64,000 nt of DNA from Emiliania huxleyi CCMP1516. Taxonomy: Eukaryota > Haptophyta > Isochrysidales > Noelaerhabdaceae. Position 1 is the first letter of the stretch, and the number at the start of each line of letters is the position of its first letter. Of the stretch, positions 48,893 to 58,328 are shown piece after piece. The notes beneath the pieces are model-generated. The model was given only the letters and a program-made list of their open reading frames with translations. It ran no database searches and was not told where the DNA came from. The translations under genes and the position numbers were made by a program. The stretch spans positions 280,631 to 344,630 of the forward strand of contig NW_005196163.1 in assembly GCF_000372725.1 (NCBI RefSeq). The letters are read 5' to 3'.

Positions 48893-50900
48893 AACGACAG
48901 AGAGTCGAAGACAAAAATCACGAGGTGTGTGACTGTGTACGTTACGAGCCGCACTCTTTCTCCGTCTTTAATCTCCCCCCCGGGAGCGCTACACAGCTAG
49001 AGCCGTACGGCTCTAGCCCAGGAGGACACGACCCCGACCGCGAGGCGACAGCGGCGACACGTGAGGCCGACCAGCGGAGAGTGAGAGACAGAAAAAAAAC
49101 TGTTCAGTTTTCAAAGGCAAAACACGACGCTCTGCGGTTGGTGCACCCCTCACACTGACACATTCCCCTCATCCCTTACCCTTGGCTGAGCACATCTACC
49201 TGCGAGCTAGTCTCTCCGCATTCTCTCCCCTAGTCATCCGCCCGCGCCGCGCGCCATCTAATGGGCGTCTAGTGCAGCCACTGACGGCACTATTCCAAAG
49301 GAGCGGTCGATGCCTCGCCTAGAGTTCGGGTGGACTTGCGCACTGCTTAGCCCTGAGGGGGGAGTGTGTGTGAGGTGGTGTAATGTTGTCCCGTTTCAGG
49401 CGGCAGGTCAGGGGATTAGCCGGGAGGATTCGGCAGCTCAGCCGGGGGCTGAGCGTCTGCAGGCAGCCTTCCGCTCGCGCCGAAATTCACAGCCCTCCCG
49501 GGCCGACGGGGTGCTCCTTGGATCGGGCCCCGCTCCCCGCTTTTCCTGTACCTGGACTGTCCGGGTCAGGAGGGTGAGAGTATTGGGTGGGCGAGGGCAG
49601 TACATCTGGCGGGTGGCGACTGAGGGACAGCAAGAGGGCTGATTGGGGGGTCAATGGGCGCGCGGGCGGCGCTTCGTGGTCCTGGGCGAGCAGGGGCAGT
49701 GGTTAGGAGTCTTGGGCCTGGAGATATGAGGATTGTCGAGATGTCGTGCGAGAGCGGTAGGTGGGGGAAGGTAGCGCGGCTGGAGAGTGGTGTCCGAGGG
49801 ACAGTGATGAGTTGTCAGTTGGGGCGCGAGACGCGCGGGACAGTGTTGGAGGCGGCCAGTGAGGTAGGGTTGGCTTTGAGCAGTGCAGCGAGTGTGTGGT
49901 CAAGCGTGGGAGTGGCGCGCGAGCACCGGATTTTTTTGCTGTGCGAGTCGAGTTCGTGGCCGGTGCGCGGGAAACTCGCCGAAAACCCGCGCAGCCGGCC
50001 GATTGTACGACCGAGGTCGCTGATTGTACGACCGAGGTCGCAGAGCCTTGGCGACGCGACGCGCGTCGCCAAGGAGTTCGTAAAATGTCAGAGTTTTTAG
50101 AGTGAGAGACAGAGAGAGAGAGAGGGCTATGATGTATCTTATTCCGGGGCCGGTGTGCGGGGAGCGAACCTTGGTCGGCCGTTGGGCCGGTGCCATCGGC
50201 CGCGGAGCGCGGTCGAGAGTCGACCGTGCCCCGCCCCTTGGGTACGATGGACATGTGCATGTGCATGCACATGCACATGCACATGCACATGTGCAGCATG
50301 TGCACACATGTGACCAGCTCCGGTCAACGTCAAGATGTGCCCCGGCATGGCGGCTGAGGCTCTCAGGTTGGGCGCGACGCGAGTGCCGAGGAAGGTGGAG
50401 CAAGACCTCGGTCCGTCCCCATGGGCTTGCTCGGTTGGCAGAGCAGGATTTGGGCTCTTTGTGATGCGTCAACTTGCAAACTCCGGAGAACGACTTTCAA
50501 GTTTCAACCCAGGGCCCCCCAAAACGGGGGAGCGACCGGCCTATCTGAGACAGGTTTACACCTTTACCTGAGGCCCCCCACGCCAGCCCGACCTCTACCC
50601 TGCGCCCCCGCCCTCAGAGCCGAATGGGGAATGGTTGGAGCCGCGGCCCTCTACTTTACATGGCGCACACCTAAAGCTAAAAAGGTAAAACGCTAAAGGT
50701 AAAAAGCCGTAGGTCGCTCCCAAGAGCGGCTATGTGCGCTAGTCCCCCCCAGGTTTGACCGCGCGGGTCGCGGGACTCGTTGTGTACTCGTACCTCAAAA
50801 AGAAATCTCACGTCCGGGTGCAGGGTCCAGGGAGGTAATCCTGGGGCTCTTGTGTGCACCGCCTGCGGGGTCTCTGCCAGAGCTCACACAAATCCTCCTG
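48893..50900. other. Gene-poor stretch of about 2 kb
   Basis: No supported gene. It contains a 22-bp perfect palindrome at 48996-49017, a two-copy tandem string GATTGTACGACCGAGGTCGC (about 50002-50041), a GA-rich run at about 50101-50126, and ATGTGCATGCACATGCACAT-type repeats at 50248-50310. The long frames on both strands have no domain signatures. Confidence 0.45.
48996..49017. repeat. Perfect 22-bp palindrome
   Basis: GCTAGAGCCG and its exact reverse complement around the central TA, about 100 bases after the TsaD-type gene. Could be a 3'-end hairpin or a protein-binding site. Confidence 0.9.
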
Positions 50901-51912
50901 TCAAAAGCCGTCGACCAGGTTGGACACCGAGTCGGACCCCCTCTCGTTGAGCCCGCCCTGGTTCTCGAAGCGATAGTCGTTCTTGGCCTTGCGCTTGATG
51001 CTGGTTGGACGCACCCGCGCGATCTTGAAGCTCGACGCCTGGCTCCGCAGCAGCGGCTCCGCCCGTTTCCACTCGCTAGTCGTGCTCCCGCCGACGAGCA
51101 TCACAACGTCCGTCGACCCCTCGGGCTGCACCGCGGCGACGAGCGCGCGGCGAGGGACCTGGGGAGAAGGGGTGGGGGCGGGTTGTGGTCGTGGCGTGCG
51201 TGGCAGAGTCGCGGGGCAGAGGGCGGACCTCGTTCCCTCCTGGGCTGAGCGCCGCGAAGCTGATTTCGAGCAGCCGCATGGCGCCCGCCTCCGATTTGGA
51301 GAGCACTTTGATGTCAGTGGGGGCGCCGTACGCGCCGAAGCGGCCCTCGGTCGAGAAGACGCTCTTCGTGAGGAAGGAGGCTGACATCTCGCCTAGCGAC
51401 TTGCCCTCGGGCAGCGACGCCACCTGTAGGAAGGCGCCCTCCCCCGCCAGGTTTCGCACCTCGACGTCGTAAAACATGCCGCGGTTCAGCGGGTACTGGG
51501 CGTCAAAGGTCGCCGTCGCGGCAACTCCGCCGTCGAGCACCAGCTCTGCCGACACGGTGGGCGCCGTCTTCTTGCCCGACTCCTGCACCTCCTCGAGCAG
51601 CACGACGCCCGTCACTGGCCGCGAGCGAGAGGACATGGTCCCCGCACCCAGCGTGCCCGTGGTCTCGGGAGAGATTTGCTGCAGGTTGGTGTAGCTCTCC
51701 GAGGTCCTCATGCCCTCTGGCACGCCACCCTGAGCCACCGCAGGCAGCGAGAGCAGGAGCGGAAGCGCTGCCGCTGCAGCGCCCTTGTGCAGGAGCGCTC
51801 TCCGCGAGGCGGAGGAGAGGATGCGCGCCGGCGAGGCGGAGGAGACCACACGCGCCGGCGAAGGCGGAGCGAGCGAGAGGCACGCAGCGAGCGTGACTGG
51901 GATCATATACAT
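50901..51912 (-). CDS. PsbP-like thylakoid-lumen protein
   Basis: Exons 51229-51912 and 50901-51158, GT-AG intron of 70 bp, phase 0; 313 residues. The start MYMIPVTLAACLSLAPPSPA is a signal peptide, followed by a transit-like stretch (SSASPARILSSA) and a second, twin-arginine-like lumen signal SRRALLHKGAAAAALPLLLS ending LPAVAQG: a tripartite presequence to the thylakoid lumen. The mature region has PsbP-family blocks: RNLAGEGAFLQVAS, SFLTKSVFSTEGRFGAYGAP, IKVLSKSEAGAMRLLEISFA, and after the intron VAAVQPEGSTDVVMLVGG and SSFKIARVRPTSIK. Known: PsbP and relatives assist photosystem II assembly and water oxidation. Exact orthology (PsbP or PPL/PPD) is not decided. Confidence 0.75.
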
Positions 51913-51959
51913 GGTTTGTGTGAGAGTGCGGCGAGGGTGCAAGCCTCACAGAGCTGTCG

Positions 51960-53200
51960 TCTAGTTAAAGGCCTATTTTTTATATTACCCAAAACCTCGG
52001 CCCACTTTTATAGCCCTATTTCCACCACGGCCACAGCGCGGTCGAGGGTGATTGCGTCTGGCGGTGCCCTGCAAGGCCACCGACGCGGACCTGTGGCTGC
52101 CTGCCGCCCCTGCTGGTCCATTGGCGGTCCCACGGCACCAGGAGACCGCACTCGACGCGTGCTCGGGGCTCGCTACAGCGGCCATCTCGGACGTCGCAAG
52201 CGGCGCCAGCCAGCGGCTCGGCCGCGCATCCTTCACACACGCCGCCACGACCGAGATGAGCGGGCCCGGTGTCGAGTCATGGTGCAAGCTGCATGTGAGG
52301 GGCGGCTGTGGCCACAGCAGGTCCTCCAGACGGACCTCAAAGCTTGCCGTCGGCGTGCTGTCGTGGCGAGAGCGCGAGATCGCTGCAGAGGAGGCGAGTG
52401 CAGTGGCGATCCAGAGGCTAACAGGGTCACCAGGTGGTAGCCCTTGTCCATTCTGATCAGGGCTGTGCTTTGGTGGGGTTGTGTTTGAGCATGTGTGAAG
52501 TGGGAGTGCGTGCCGGCGGTGTCTGTGGCTGAAACGGGCGTGTGTGAGGCTGCAGAGCCGTGGTGTGAGCCAGAGTGAGCTTCATCACCCAAGATAAGGA
52601 CGGTCTGGAGCAGCTCAGGCTTGATACTGATAGGCCTTGGCCAGGAGAGCGGCAGGGAAGGCGAGGTGGTGAGATGGGAAGCCGCTTTGTCGGCACCTGG
52701 ACGTGTCGCGACGAAGTGCCAAGAAGCGCCGTTTGCGGCTAGTGCTCAAAAGATTGGGAGAGAAGGCCTACATATTATGACTGCATCAATGCGCCTGGTG
52801 CATGAGGGCTGTGGAACATTCCACAGTCGATGGCGCCGACAATGACCTCCGGAAAGCCCTCGCAATCGCTCGGCACAGGGCCACGGTTGAGTGCTCTCGA
52901 GCCCTACACCGGAGCATCACGAGCCGGTGTGAGCTTGAAGACCCGAGATAAGTGCGGTTCGGGACAGCTTGGGCTTGCTACTGACGACGTCGAACCGCAC
53001 GATCGAGAAAAACCGTGAGCTCCCTGTGGCCCTGGATGTGAGGTTACCCGACGACTGCACTCTCCAATTGGGCCAGGTACCAATTTTGTCGAATTTATTT
53101 CAAAATCTGCAGGCGCGGAGCGCCTGCGAAAATTTTGAAGAAATTTGCAGTCGGGCCTGATTTTCATCAAGATCTTTCAAATTTGCGGTGTGGAGTTGGG
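51960..53200. other. Intergenic stretch without a supported gene
   Basis: Short open frames (for example plus 52052-52456) show no family resemblance. A copy of the dispersed block GGCCCTGGATGTGAGGTT is at 53028-53072, and AT-rich palindromic strings (AAATTT, GCAGGCGCGGAGCGCCTGC) precede the telomere-type repeats. Confidence 0.4.
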
Positions 53201-53207
53201 GGGTGGG

Positions 53208-53414
53208 TTAGGTTAGGGTTATTAGGGTTAGAGGGTTAGGGTTAGGGTTAGGGTTAGGGTTGGGTCAGGTCTGGTTTTGTCTGTATATGCCAGCGTTGCA
53301 GGGTTCTGCGCTGGGATCTGGCCCCACAGCGCCGACGACTAAGACTCAGCCCCACACGCTGACCTAGGGTTAGGGTTAGGGTTAGGGTTAGGGTTAGGGT
53401 TAGGGTTAGGGTTA
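53208..53414 (+). repeat. Interstitial telomeric (TTAGGG)n arrays
   Basis: Two arrays of GGTTAG units: an irregular one at 53208-53261 and a clean one of about eight and a half units at 53364-53414. Between and after them is a segment of about 90 bp present twice (TATGCCAGCGTTGCAG, GTTCTGCGCTGGGATCTGGC, AAGACTCAGC, CACGCTGACC). The pattern, telomere repeat next to satellite, is typical of a subtelomere or an old chromosome-end fusion. Confidence 0.93.
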
Positions 53415-53504
53415 GTCTTCTTGTGTTTGTATGCCAGCGTTGCAGAGTTCTGCGCTGGGATCTGGCCCCAGCGCCGACGAGTAAGACTCAGCACCGCACG
53501 CTGA

Positions 53505-54345
53505 CCCCACCAAATGCCGCCTCAGGGCGCCAGGCCGCCAGCCACTTCTTACACGCGGCCGGCGCCCTCTCGCGGCAAAAGGGTCGAGCGAGCGGGCAGA
53601 GTCGCGATGTCTGCGCACCCGCGTGCCGATGGGCGGCACACGCAACCGAGAGAGGCCCTGTCGCGCCGCCAGTAGCGTTCTCCGCAGTCCCCACGCCACC
53701 AATTGCCGCCTCAGGGCGCCAGCCACTTCTTACACGCGGCCGGCGCCCTCTCGCGGCAAAAGGGTCGAGCGAGCGGGCAGAGTCGCGCGATGTCTGCGCA
53801 CCCGCGTGCCGATGGGCGGCACACGCAACCGAGAGAGGCCCTGTCACGCCGCCAGTAGCGTTCCGCACTCCCCACGCCACCAATTGCCGCCTCAGGGCGC
53901 CAGCCACCTCTTACACGCGGCCGGCGCCCTCTCGCGGCAAAAGGGTCGAGCGAGCGGGCAGAGTCGCGCGATGTCTGCGCACCCGCGTGCCGATGGGCGG
54001 CACACGCAACCGAGAGAGGCCCTGTCACGCCGCCAGTAGCGTTCTCCGCACTCCCCACGCCACCAATTGCCGCCTCAGGGCGCCAGCCACCTCCTTACAC
54101 GATTACACGCGGCCGGCGCCCTCTCGCGGCAAAAGGGTCGAGCGAGCGGGCAGAGTCGCGCGATGTCTGCGCACCCGCGTGCCGATGGGCGGCACACGCA
54201 ACCGAGAGAGGCCCTGTCACGCCGCCAGTAGCGTTCCGCACTCCCCACGCCACCAATTGCCGCCTCAGGGCGCCAGCCACCTCTTACACGCGGCCGGCGC
54301 CCTCTCGCGGCAAAAGGGTCGAGCGAGCGGGCAGAGTCGCGATGT
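53505..54345 (+). repeat. Satellite: five tandem copies of a unit of about 182 bp
   Basis: Copies begin near 53509, 53698, 53879, 54062 and 54251 with CACCAATTGCCGCCTCAGGG (first copy CACCAAATGCC). Each holds CGCGGCCGGCGCCCTCTCGC, GGGTCGAGCGAGCGGGCAGA, ATGTCTGCGCACCCGCGTGC and GGCACACGCAACCGAGAGAG. Copies differ by a few bases and one 7-9 bp insertion; the last is cut short. All long frames across it are artefacts of repetition. Confidence 0.95.
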
Positions 54346-54805
54346 CCCTGCGCACCTGGGTGTTCGCCGCCTATATGCTCTATCCTGTGCCAAGACGGAC
54401 ACATTTTGACAATCAAAATCTACCTCAAAATTTGCGGCCGCCCCTCGAAATTTGCTGATCAAAATTTGCGGTGGCCCGGATCGAAACCTGTACTTTGGCC
54501 AACGTCTCCTACCAAGTGCTCCAAATTTTTGGGCCTCGTTTTAGCAATATACTTATGGTCGGAATACTGCGAAAATACGGGCAGAATACAGCCCTTTTGG
54601 CTTTTGGCTTTGGAGGTCGCAGGTCGCGGTTTGGAATACGTGGTACCTATGTTACGTATTGAAGAGATTCAGACAGTAGCGAGTAGGGTCGCAAGGCAAG
54701 GCGCGAGAACGGAACACGCACGGCTCCCGCTGTTACCGGCACTCCGTCCTCACTGGCAGAGCCACGCGACGGCATTTACGATTTACTAGCGTGTGAGAGC
54801 AGCGC

Positions 54806-55795
54806 TCAGCCCATGTTCGAATATGGATTCTTGCTGCCAAGCGACGCTCTCGCCGCGCGGCTCCTCGCCTGCTCCAGCTCCTTGGCGCGCGCCTGCTGCC
54901 AGAACCGTAGCCGCGGCGCGGGCCGGTACACGCGGCCGCGGTGCGGCGAGCTCTCGTGCCCGCCGAAGAGCCGGGGCAGCTCGGGGTGGCGCGGCTCGGA
55001 TAGGCCCGCGTCGTGCCTCACTGCGTCCTCGCTCAGGTAGAGCGGCGCGGGCAGCGCGTCGCGGTTGTTGACCGCCGAGGCGGAGAGCTCGCTCGGCCAG
55101 CGCCAGCGCCAGAGGCCGGACGCCGCCGCCGCCTCGTCCTCCATCCCCTCGAGGGAGGGAAGCACGGTGTAGAACGGCTGGCAGCTCCACGCCTTGAGCT
55201 CGCTCTCCTCCGTCTCGTCGGCGGGGTACCCTAGCGCGCAGCCGCGCTCGAGGCAGCCCGCCGCGCGCACCCAGCCCGCGCCCTTGGAGCACTGCAGGTC
55301 GACGTCGATGACGACGCCGCGGAGGCCCTCGCGGTGGCTGTGCTCGACCGCCTGCCCGACGACAAACTTGGGCAGCCCCAGGTTCGTCTTGACGGCGTCG
55401 AGATCCTGCTGGAAGATGGCAGCCAGCTCGTAGTTGCCGTCCTCCAGCGCCTCGGCGAGCCGCTCCTCGCGCGGGATGATCGGATGCTGCGAGCGCAGCC
55501 GCTCGACGCGGGTCTGCAGCCCGCCCGCCTCGGCGTAGTCCTCCGCCTCGACGGCGGCACTCAGCAGAAATTCGCACTGCTCAATCTCGATCTCCTGCTG
55601 CCGCAGCTTGAAGTGCGCCTTGGCCCACGGACTGACCCACGCCGCATCGCCGATGGGCTTCTTGTGGTCCCAGTCATCGCCGTACCAGTCCGACAGGCGG
55701 AACAGTCGCGCAGGCGCCTTCATCGTGGCCGGAGAAGACCGCGAACCGCATGGCGGCGGCGGGAGCGGGCTGCTCATCGCCAGGAGCAGCAACAT
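54806..55795 (-). CDS. ClpF-like protein: UVR-type coil plus YccV/HspQ domain
   Basis: 329 residues, single exon, start MLLLLAMSSPLPPPPCG at 55795 (the frame continues upstream through repeated DNA). Order of parts: a head with RLFRLSDWYGDDWDHKKPIG; a helical pair QQEIEIEQCEFLLSAAVEAE and RLAEALEDGNYELAAIFQQD (UVR-like); a YccV/HspQ fold KFVVGQAVEHSHREGLRGVV, with IDVDLQC, CQPFYTVLP and PLYLSEDAV; then a basic tail. In plants, ClpF (UVR plus YccV) partners ClpS1 to feed substrates to the plastid Clp protease; bacterial HspQ modulates ClpP-type and Lon proteolysis. Targeting here is unclear, since the hydrophobic start is short. An insertion within the YccV fold (CSKGAGWVRAAGCLERG) is unusual. 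Confidence 0.7.
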   Translation of the reverse strand: MLLLLAMSSPLPPPPCGSRSSPATMKAPARLFRLSDWYGDDWDHKKPIGDAAWVSPWAKAHFKLRQQEIEIEQCEFLLSAAVEAEDYAEAGGLQTRVERLRSQHPIIPREERLAEALEDGNYELAAIFQQDLDAVKTNLGLPKFVVGQAVEHSHREGLRGVVIDVDLQCSKGAGWVRAAGCLERGCALGYPADETEESELKAWSCQPFYTVLPSLEGMEDEAAAASGLWRWRWPSELSASAVNNRDALPAPLYLSEDAVRHDAGLSEPRHPELPRLFGGHESSPHRGRVYRPAPRLRFWQQARAKELEQARSRAARASLGSKNPYSNMG

Positions 55796-55889
55796 GTTGT
55801 GGCGACTGGTGGGGCGAGGGGGCGGGCAGGGTGGTGGAGGAGGGCTGTGGTGGGATCGCGCTCCCCGTCTGTGGCGATTCCCTGTGTGT

Positions 55890-56100
55890 GCAAACCACAC
55901 GCACACCTCCCGCACGAAGAGGTACGAATAGCCGGACACAGGAACGGGGGCACAGCTCAACAATCCCACACGGGAACACTCACCTCTCGCACGAACAGGT
56001 TCCCAGAGCCAGACGCAGGAACGGCACTGGCCAAAACACACCCACACCTGACGCACGAACAGGTACGAACAGCCGGACGAAGGAACGGCAGCCGACACAC
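55890..56100 (+). repeat. Three degenerate tandem copies of about 55-60 bp
   Basis: CACCTCCCGCACGAAGAGGT, CACCTCTCGCACGAACAGGT and CACCTGACGCACGAACAGGT each lead to a CCGGAC or CCAGAC string and GGAACGG. They overlap the region just upstream of the ClpF-like start. Confidence 0.7.
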
Positions 56101-58328
56101 ACCCAGCCGGGGCAAGACAAAAGGCCGCCGAGGGGAAAGGGAGTTCGCAACTAAACGGCCGAAGCGGGTATCACTCCAGTTCACGCCCGCCGACCCCGAT
56201 GCACCTTATTACCCGAACCCCCTACCTGCAAGCCCACCGAGAGGGGTAGGGGTCAGCCTTGTTCAATTAAACACGAGTTCCACCGTAGCGCCGCATAACT
56301 CTAAGCGCGCGTGTGAGCGAGGGAGGGCAGAAATGCAACGCTCACGCGGTCCCGGGCTCGGTCCTCCCACATTCTCTAAATGATGAGCCTCGCTCTCCCT
56401 CTGCGAAATAAAAAGCGGAGGCCTCAGTGGGAGCGAACTCTGACGGAAAGGGAGGTTCCCATACTCTGTCGCCCCTGTGCGCGCCTGGACCGACCCGCTT
56501 CACACCTCTGCTGTGCCCCCGTTTGCAGTGTCGAATATCCCCTCTTGTCCTGGCTCCTAAACGTACAGCGTCTCTAGGCTTAAAAAGCGCACAATACTTC
56601 AAGTCCCACACATCGCTCTAAATAAATAAATAAAAACGGACACCTCTCTACTGTGAGGTGGGTAAAAAGGAACAGGTCCCCGCCCTTGCGATCTTTGTGC
56701 AGGGTTCTTTGTGGGTGTGGTCGGCGACTCTAGCCGGGGTCGTCCTCCCGATATGGGGGACTAGCACTAGCCGTCTTCCACATGCTTGTCACATGGTCCC
56801 AGCATGGTCCCTCGGGTCCCTGCTGCTCCCAATCTCTTCGTACATCCTCCTGCTGATCTCCGCAAAGTCCTGCTCCCTCCCTCGTCTCGCCCTGCACGTC
56901 TGCTCCGCCTCACCGTCTTCTGCCCTGCGTACACAACGCTCTAGAGCTGTTTAACATTAACTTTAGGCCTAACAGTTGCGCTAGTGTTGGCTGAAATCCT
57001 TAACGTTGTTCAAGTGTTCACCCCAGCCCATGCTGTTACTGTTGGTTACTGTTGTTACTGTTGTTCAGCGGCCAGCAAGCAGAAAACGGCAAAAAAACCG
57101 GGTAAAACCCGAAACTACCTGGGTTTTCCCGGGTATTTTCGGGTATTACCCGCACTGGACGCTGGAGATCGTCGTGGGTCACTGCCAGGCCTTGCCGTTG
57201 CCACACCTGGCCCACATACCGCCGGCGCCCTTGATTAGGCACCGCCGCCACCCTCGCCACCGTTCGTTGCCCACAACCGGTCCCACGCCACCGCCCACGC
57301 GCCACGCCGCCGCCGACACCGCACTGGCTAGCAAAGACGACGCAGCCTATAGTCTCGACTCTCCCGCCAATGTCTCACGATTGCGTCTCAGGTTGGCTCA
57401 TGGCATGGTAAGATGGTATCTGACAACGGCAGCGGCTTGTGGCGTCTCACACCCGTTCTGCGCCGTGTCTCATCACGCCGTGGCTCAGCACAGTCTCAGA
57501 AGCAAGTGAGACGAGTCGCGCTCCCTGGCGCAGCAACTATGCCGTTGTGAGACCGAGTGAGACGAGGATTGCCGCTTGTTCACCGTGAGACGAGTGTGAG
57601 ACGCTCTGAGAGGAAAAGAAGAGACGTAGTAGAGACGACAGTGTCACACAGCAGGGGTGAACATTTGTCTCACTGGTGTCTCAAACACGTCTCTGAAGGT
57701 GACTGTGCCGTGTGTGTGACATCCTTGAGACAAAGTGAGACTGTTGCTGTGACCAGGCTGAGACAACGCAGAGATCGGTGAGAGTCCGTGAGACATTACT
57801 GAGACGCATTTGTGGCACAGCGTTGAGACAGGGACGAAACACCCGTGAGACAGAGACGTCTCACCTGTTCGCCCAGAGAAAGGGGGGGGAAGAGGGGAGG
57901 GAGCCAGATACGCGGGAGTACCCTGGGAGTGAGAGCTCTCATTCATGGTCGCGAGACCAGGGGAAGCCATAACGGGGAACGGGCACACCAAGGCACTAAC
58001 TTCATCACTCATTCGCCCCGCATTAGGTAGCGACCCCAGGTTCAGAGCTAGGCTGCCCGACAGGGCAGGGAACCCCCAGCGCGCAGGCGGGGCCCACGGT
58101 AGCCTCGTGCAGTACGCGATACCGAGAGCTGGGGGGTGAGGCGCGCCCACGCCAAGGGGGAGAGAATGGAGGGGGGAGAATATGCGTGCTCGTTTTTCTT
58201 CGAAAGCAATTTTTTTTTTGGAAGATTGGAACATGCGCAACATACATGCACATGCACATGTCATCGGTGTTCGCTTGGCGCCTTGGCCTCTCCGTAAGCG
58301 CTTTGCCGTGTCCTCAAAAACGCATGAG
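56100..58328. other. Gene-poor stretch of about 2.2 kb
   Basis: No supported gene. It contains the reverse copy of the 45720 repeat (56617-56656), a stretch rich in GGGTAAAACCC / CCCGGGTATTTTCGGGTATT strings (57090-57160), and an interval (57360-57870) with more than twenty GAGAC / GTGAGAC / GTCTC strings. A minus-strand frame across about 56790-56940 reads like charged coding sequence (EQDFAEISRRMYEEIGSSR) but has no start or family. Confidence 0.4.

Noticed and set aside
53505-54345. CRISPR-like array
   Set aside because: Units are contiguous 182-bp tandem copies with no spacer structure, in a eukaryotic setting.
53423-54409. 328-codon repeat protein across the satellite
   Set aside because: The frame is open only because the satellite unit lacks stops in that frame; the unit length varies (181-189 bp) and would break a selected frame.
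56790-56945. Minus-strand charged coding-like stretch
   Set aside because: Short, without start, splice sites or relatives that I recognise.
57360-57870. GAGAC-rich interval as a coding or CRISPR-like region
   Set aside because: Irregular spacing of GAGAC/GTGAGAC strings, no conserved unit and no coding signature.
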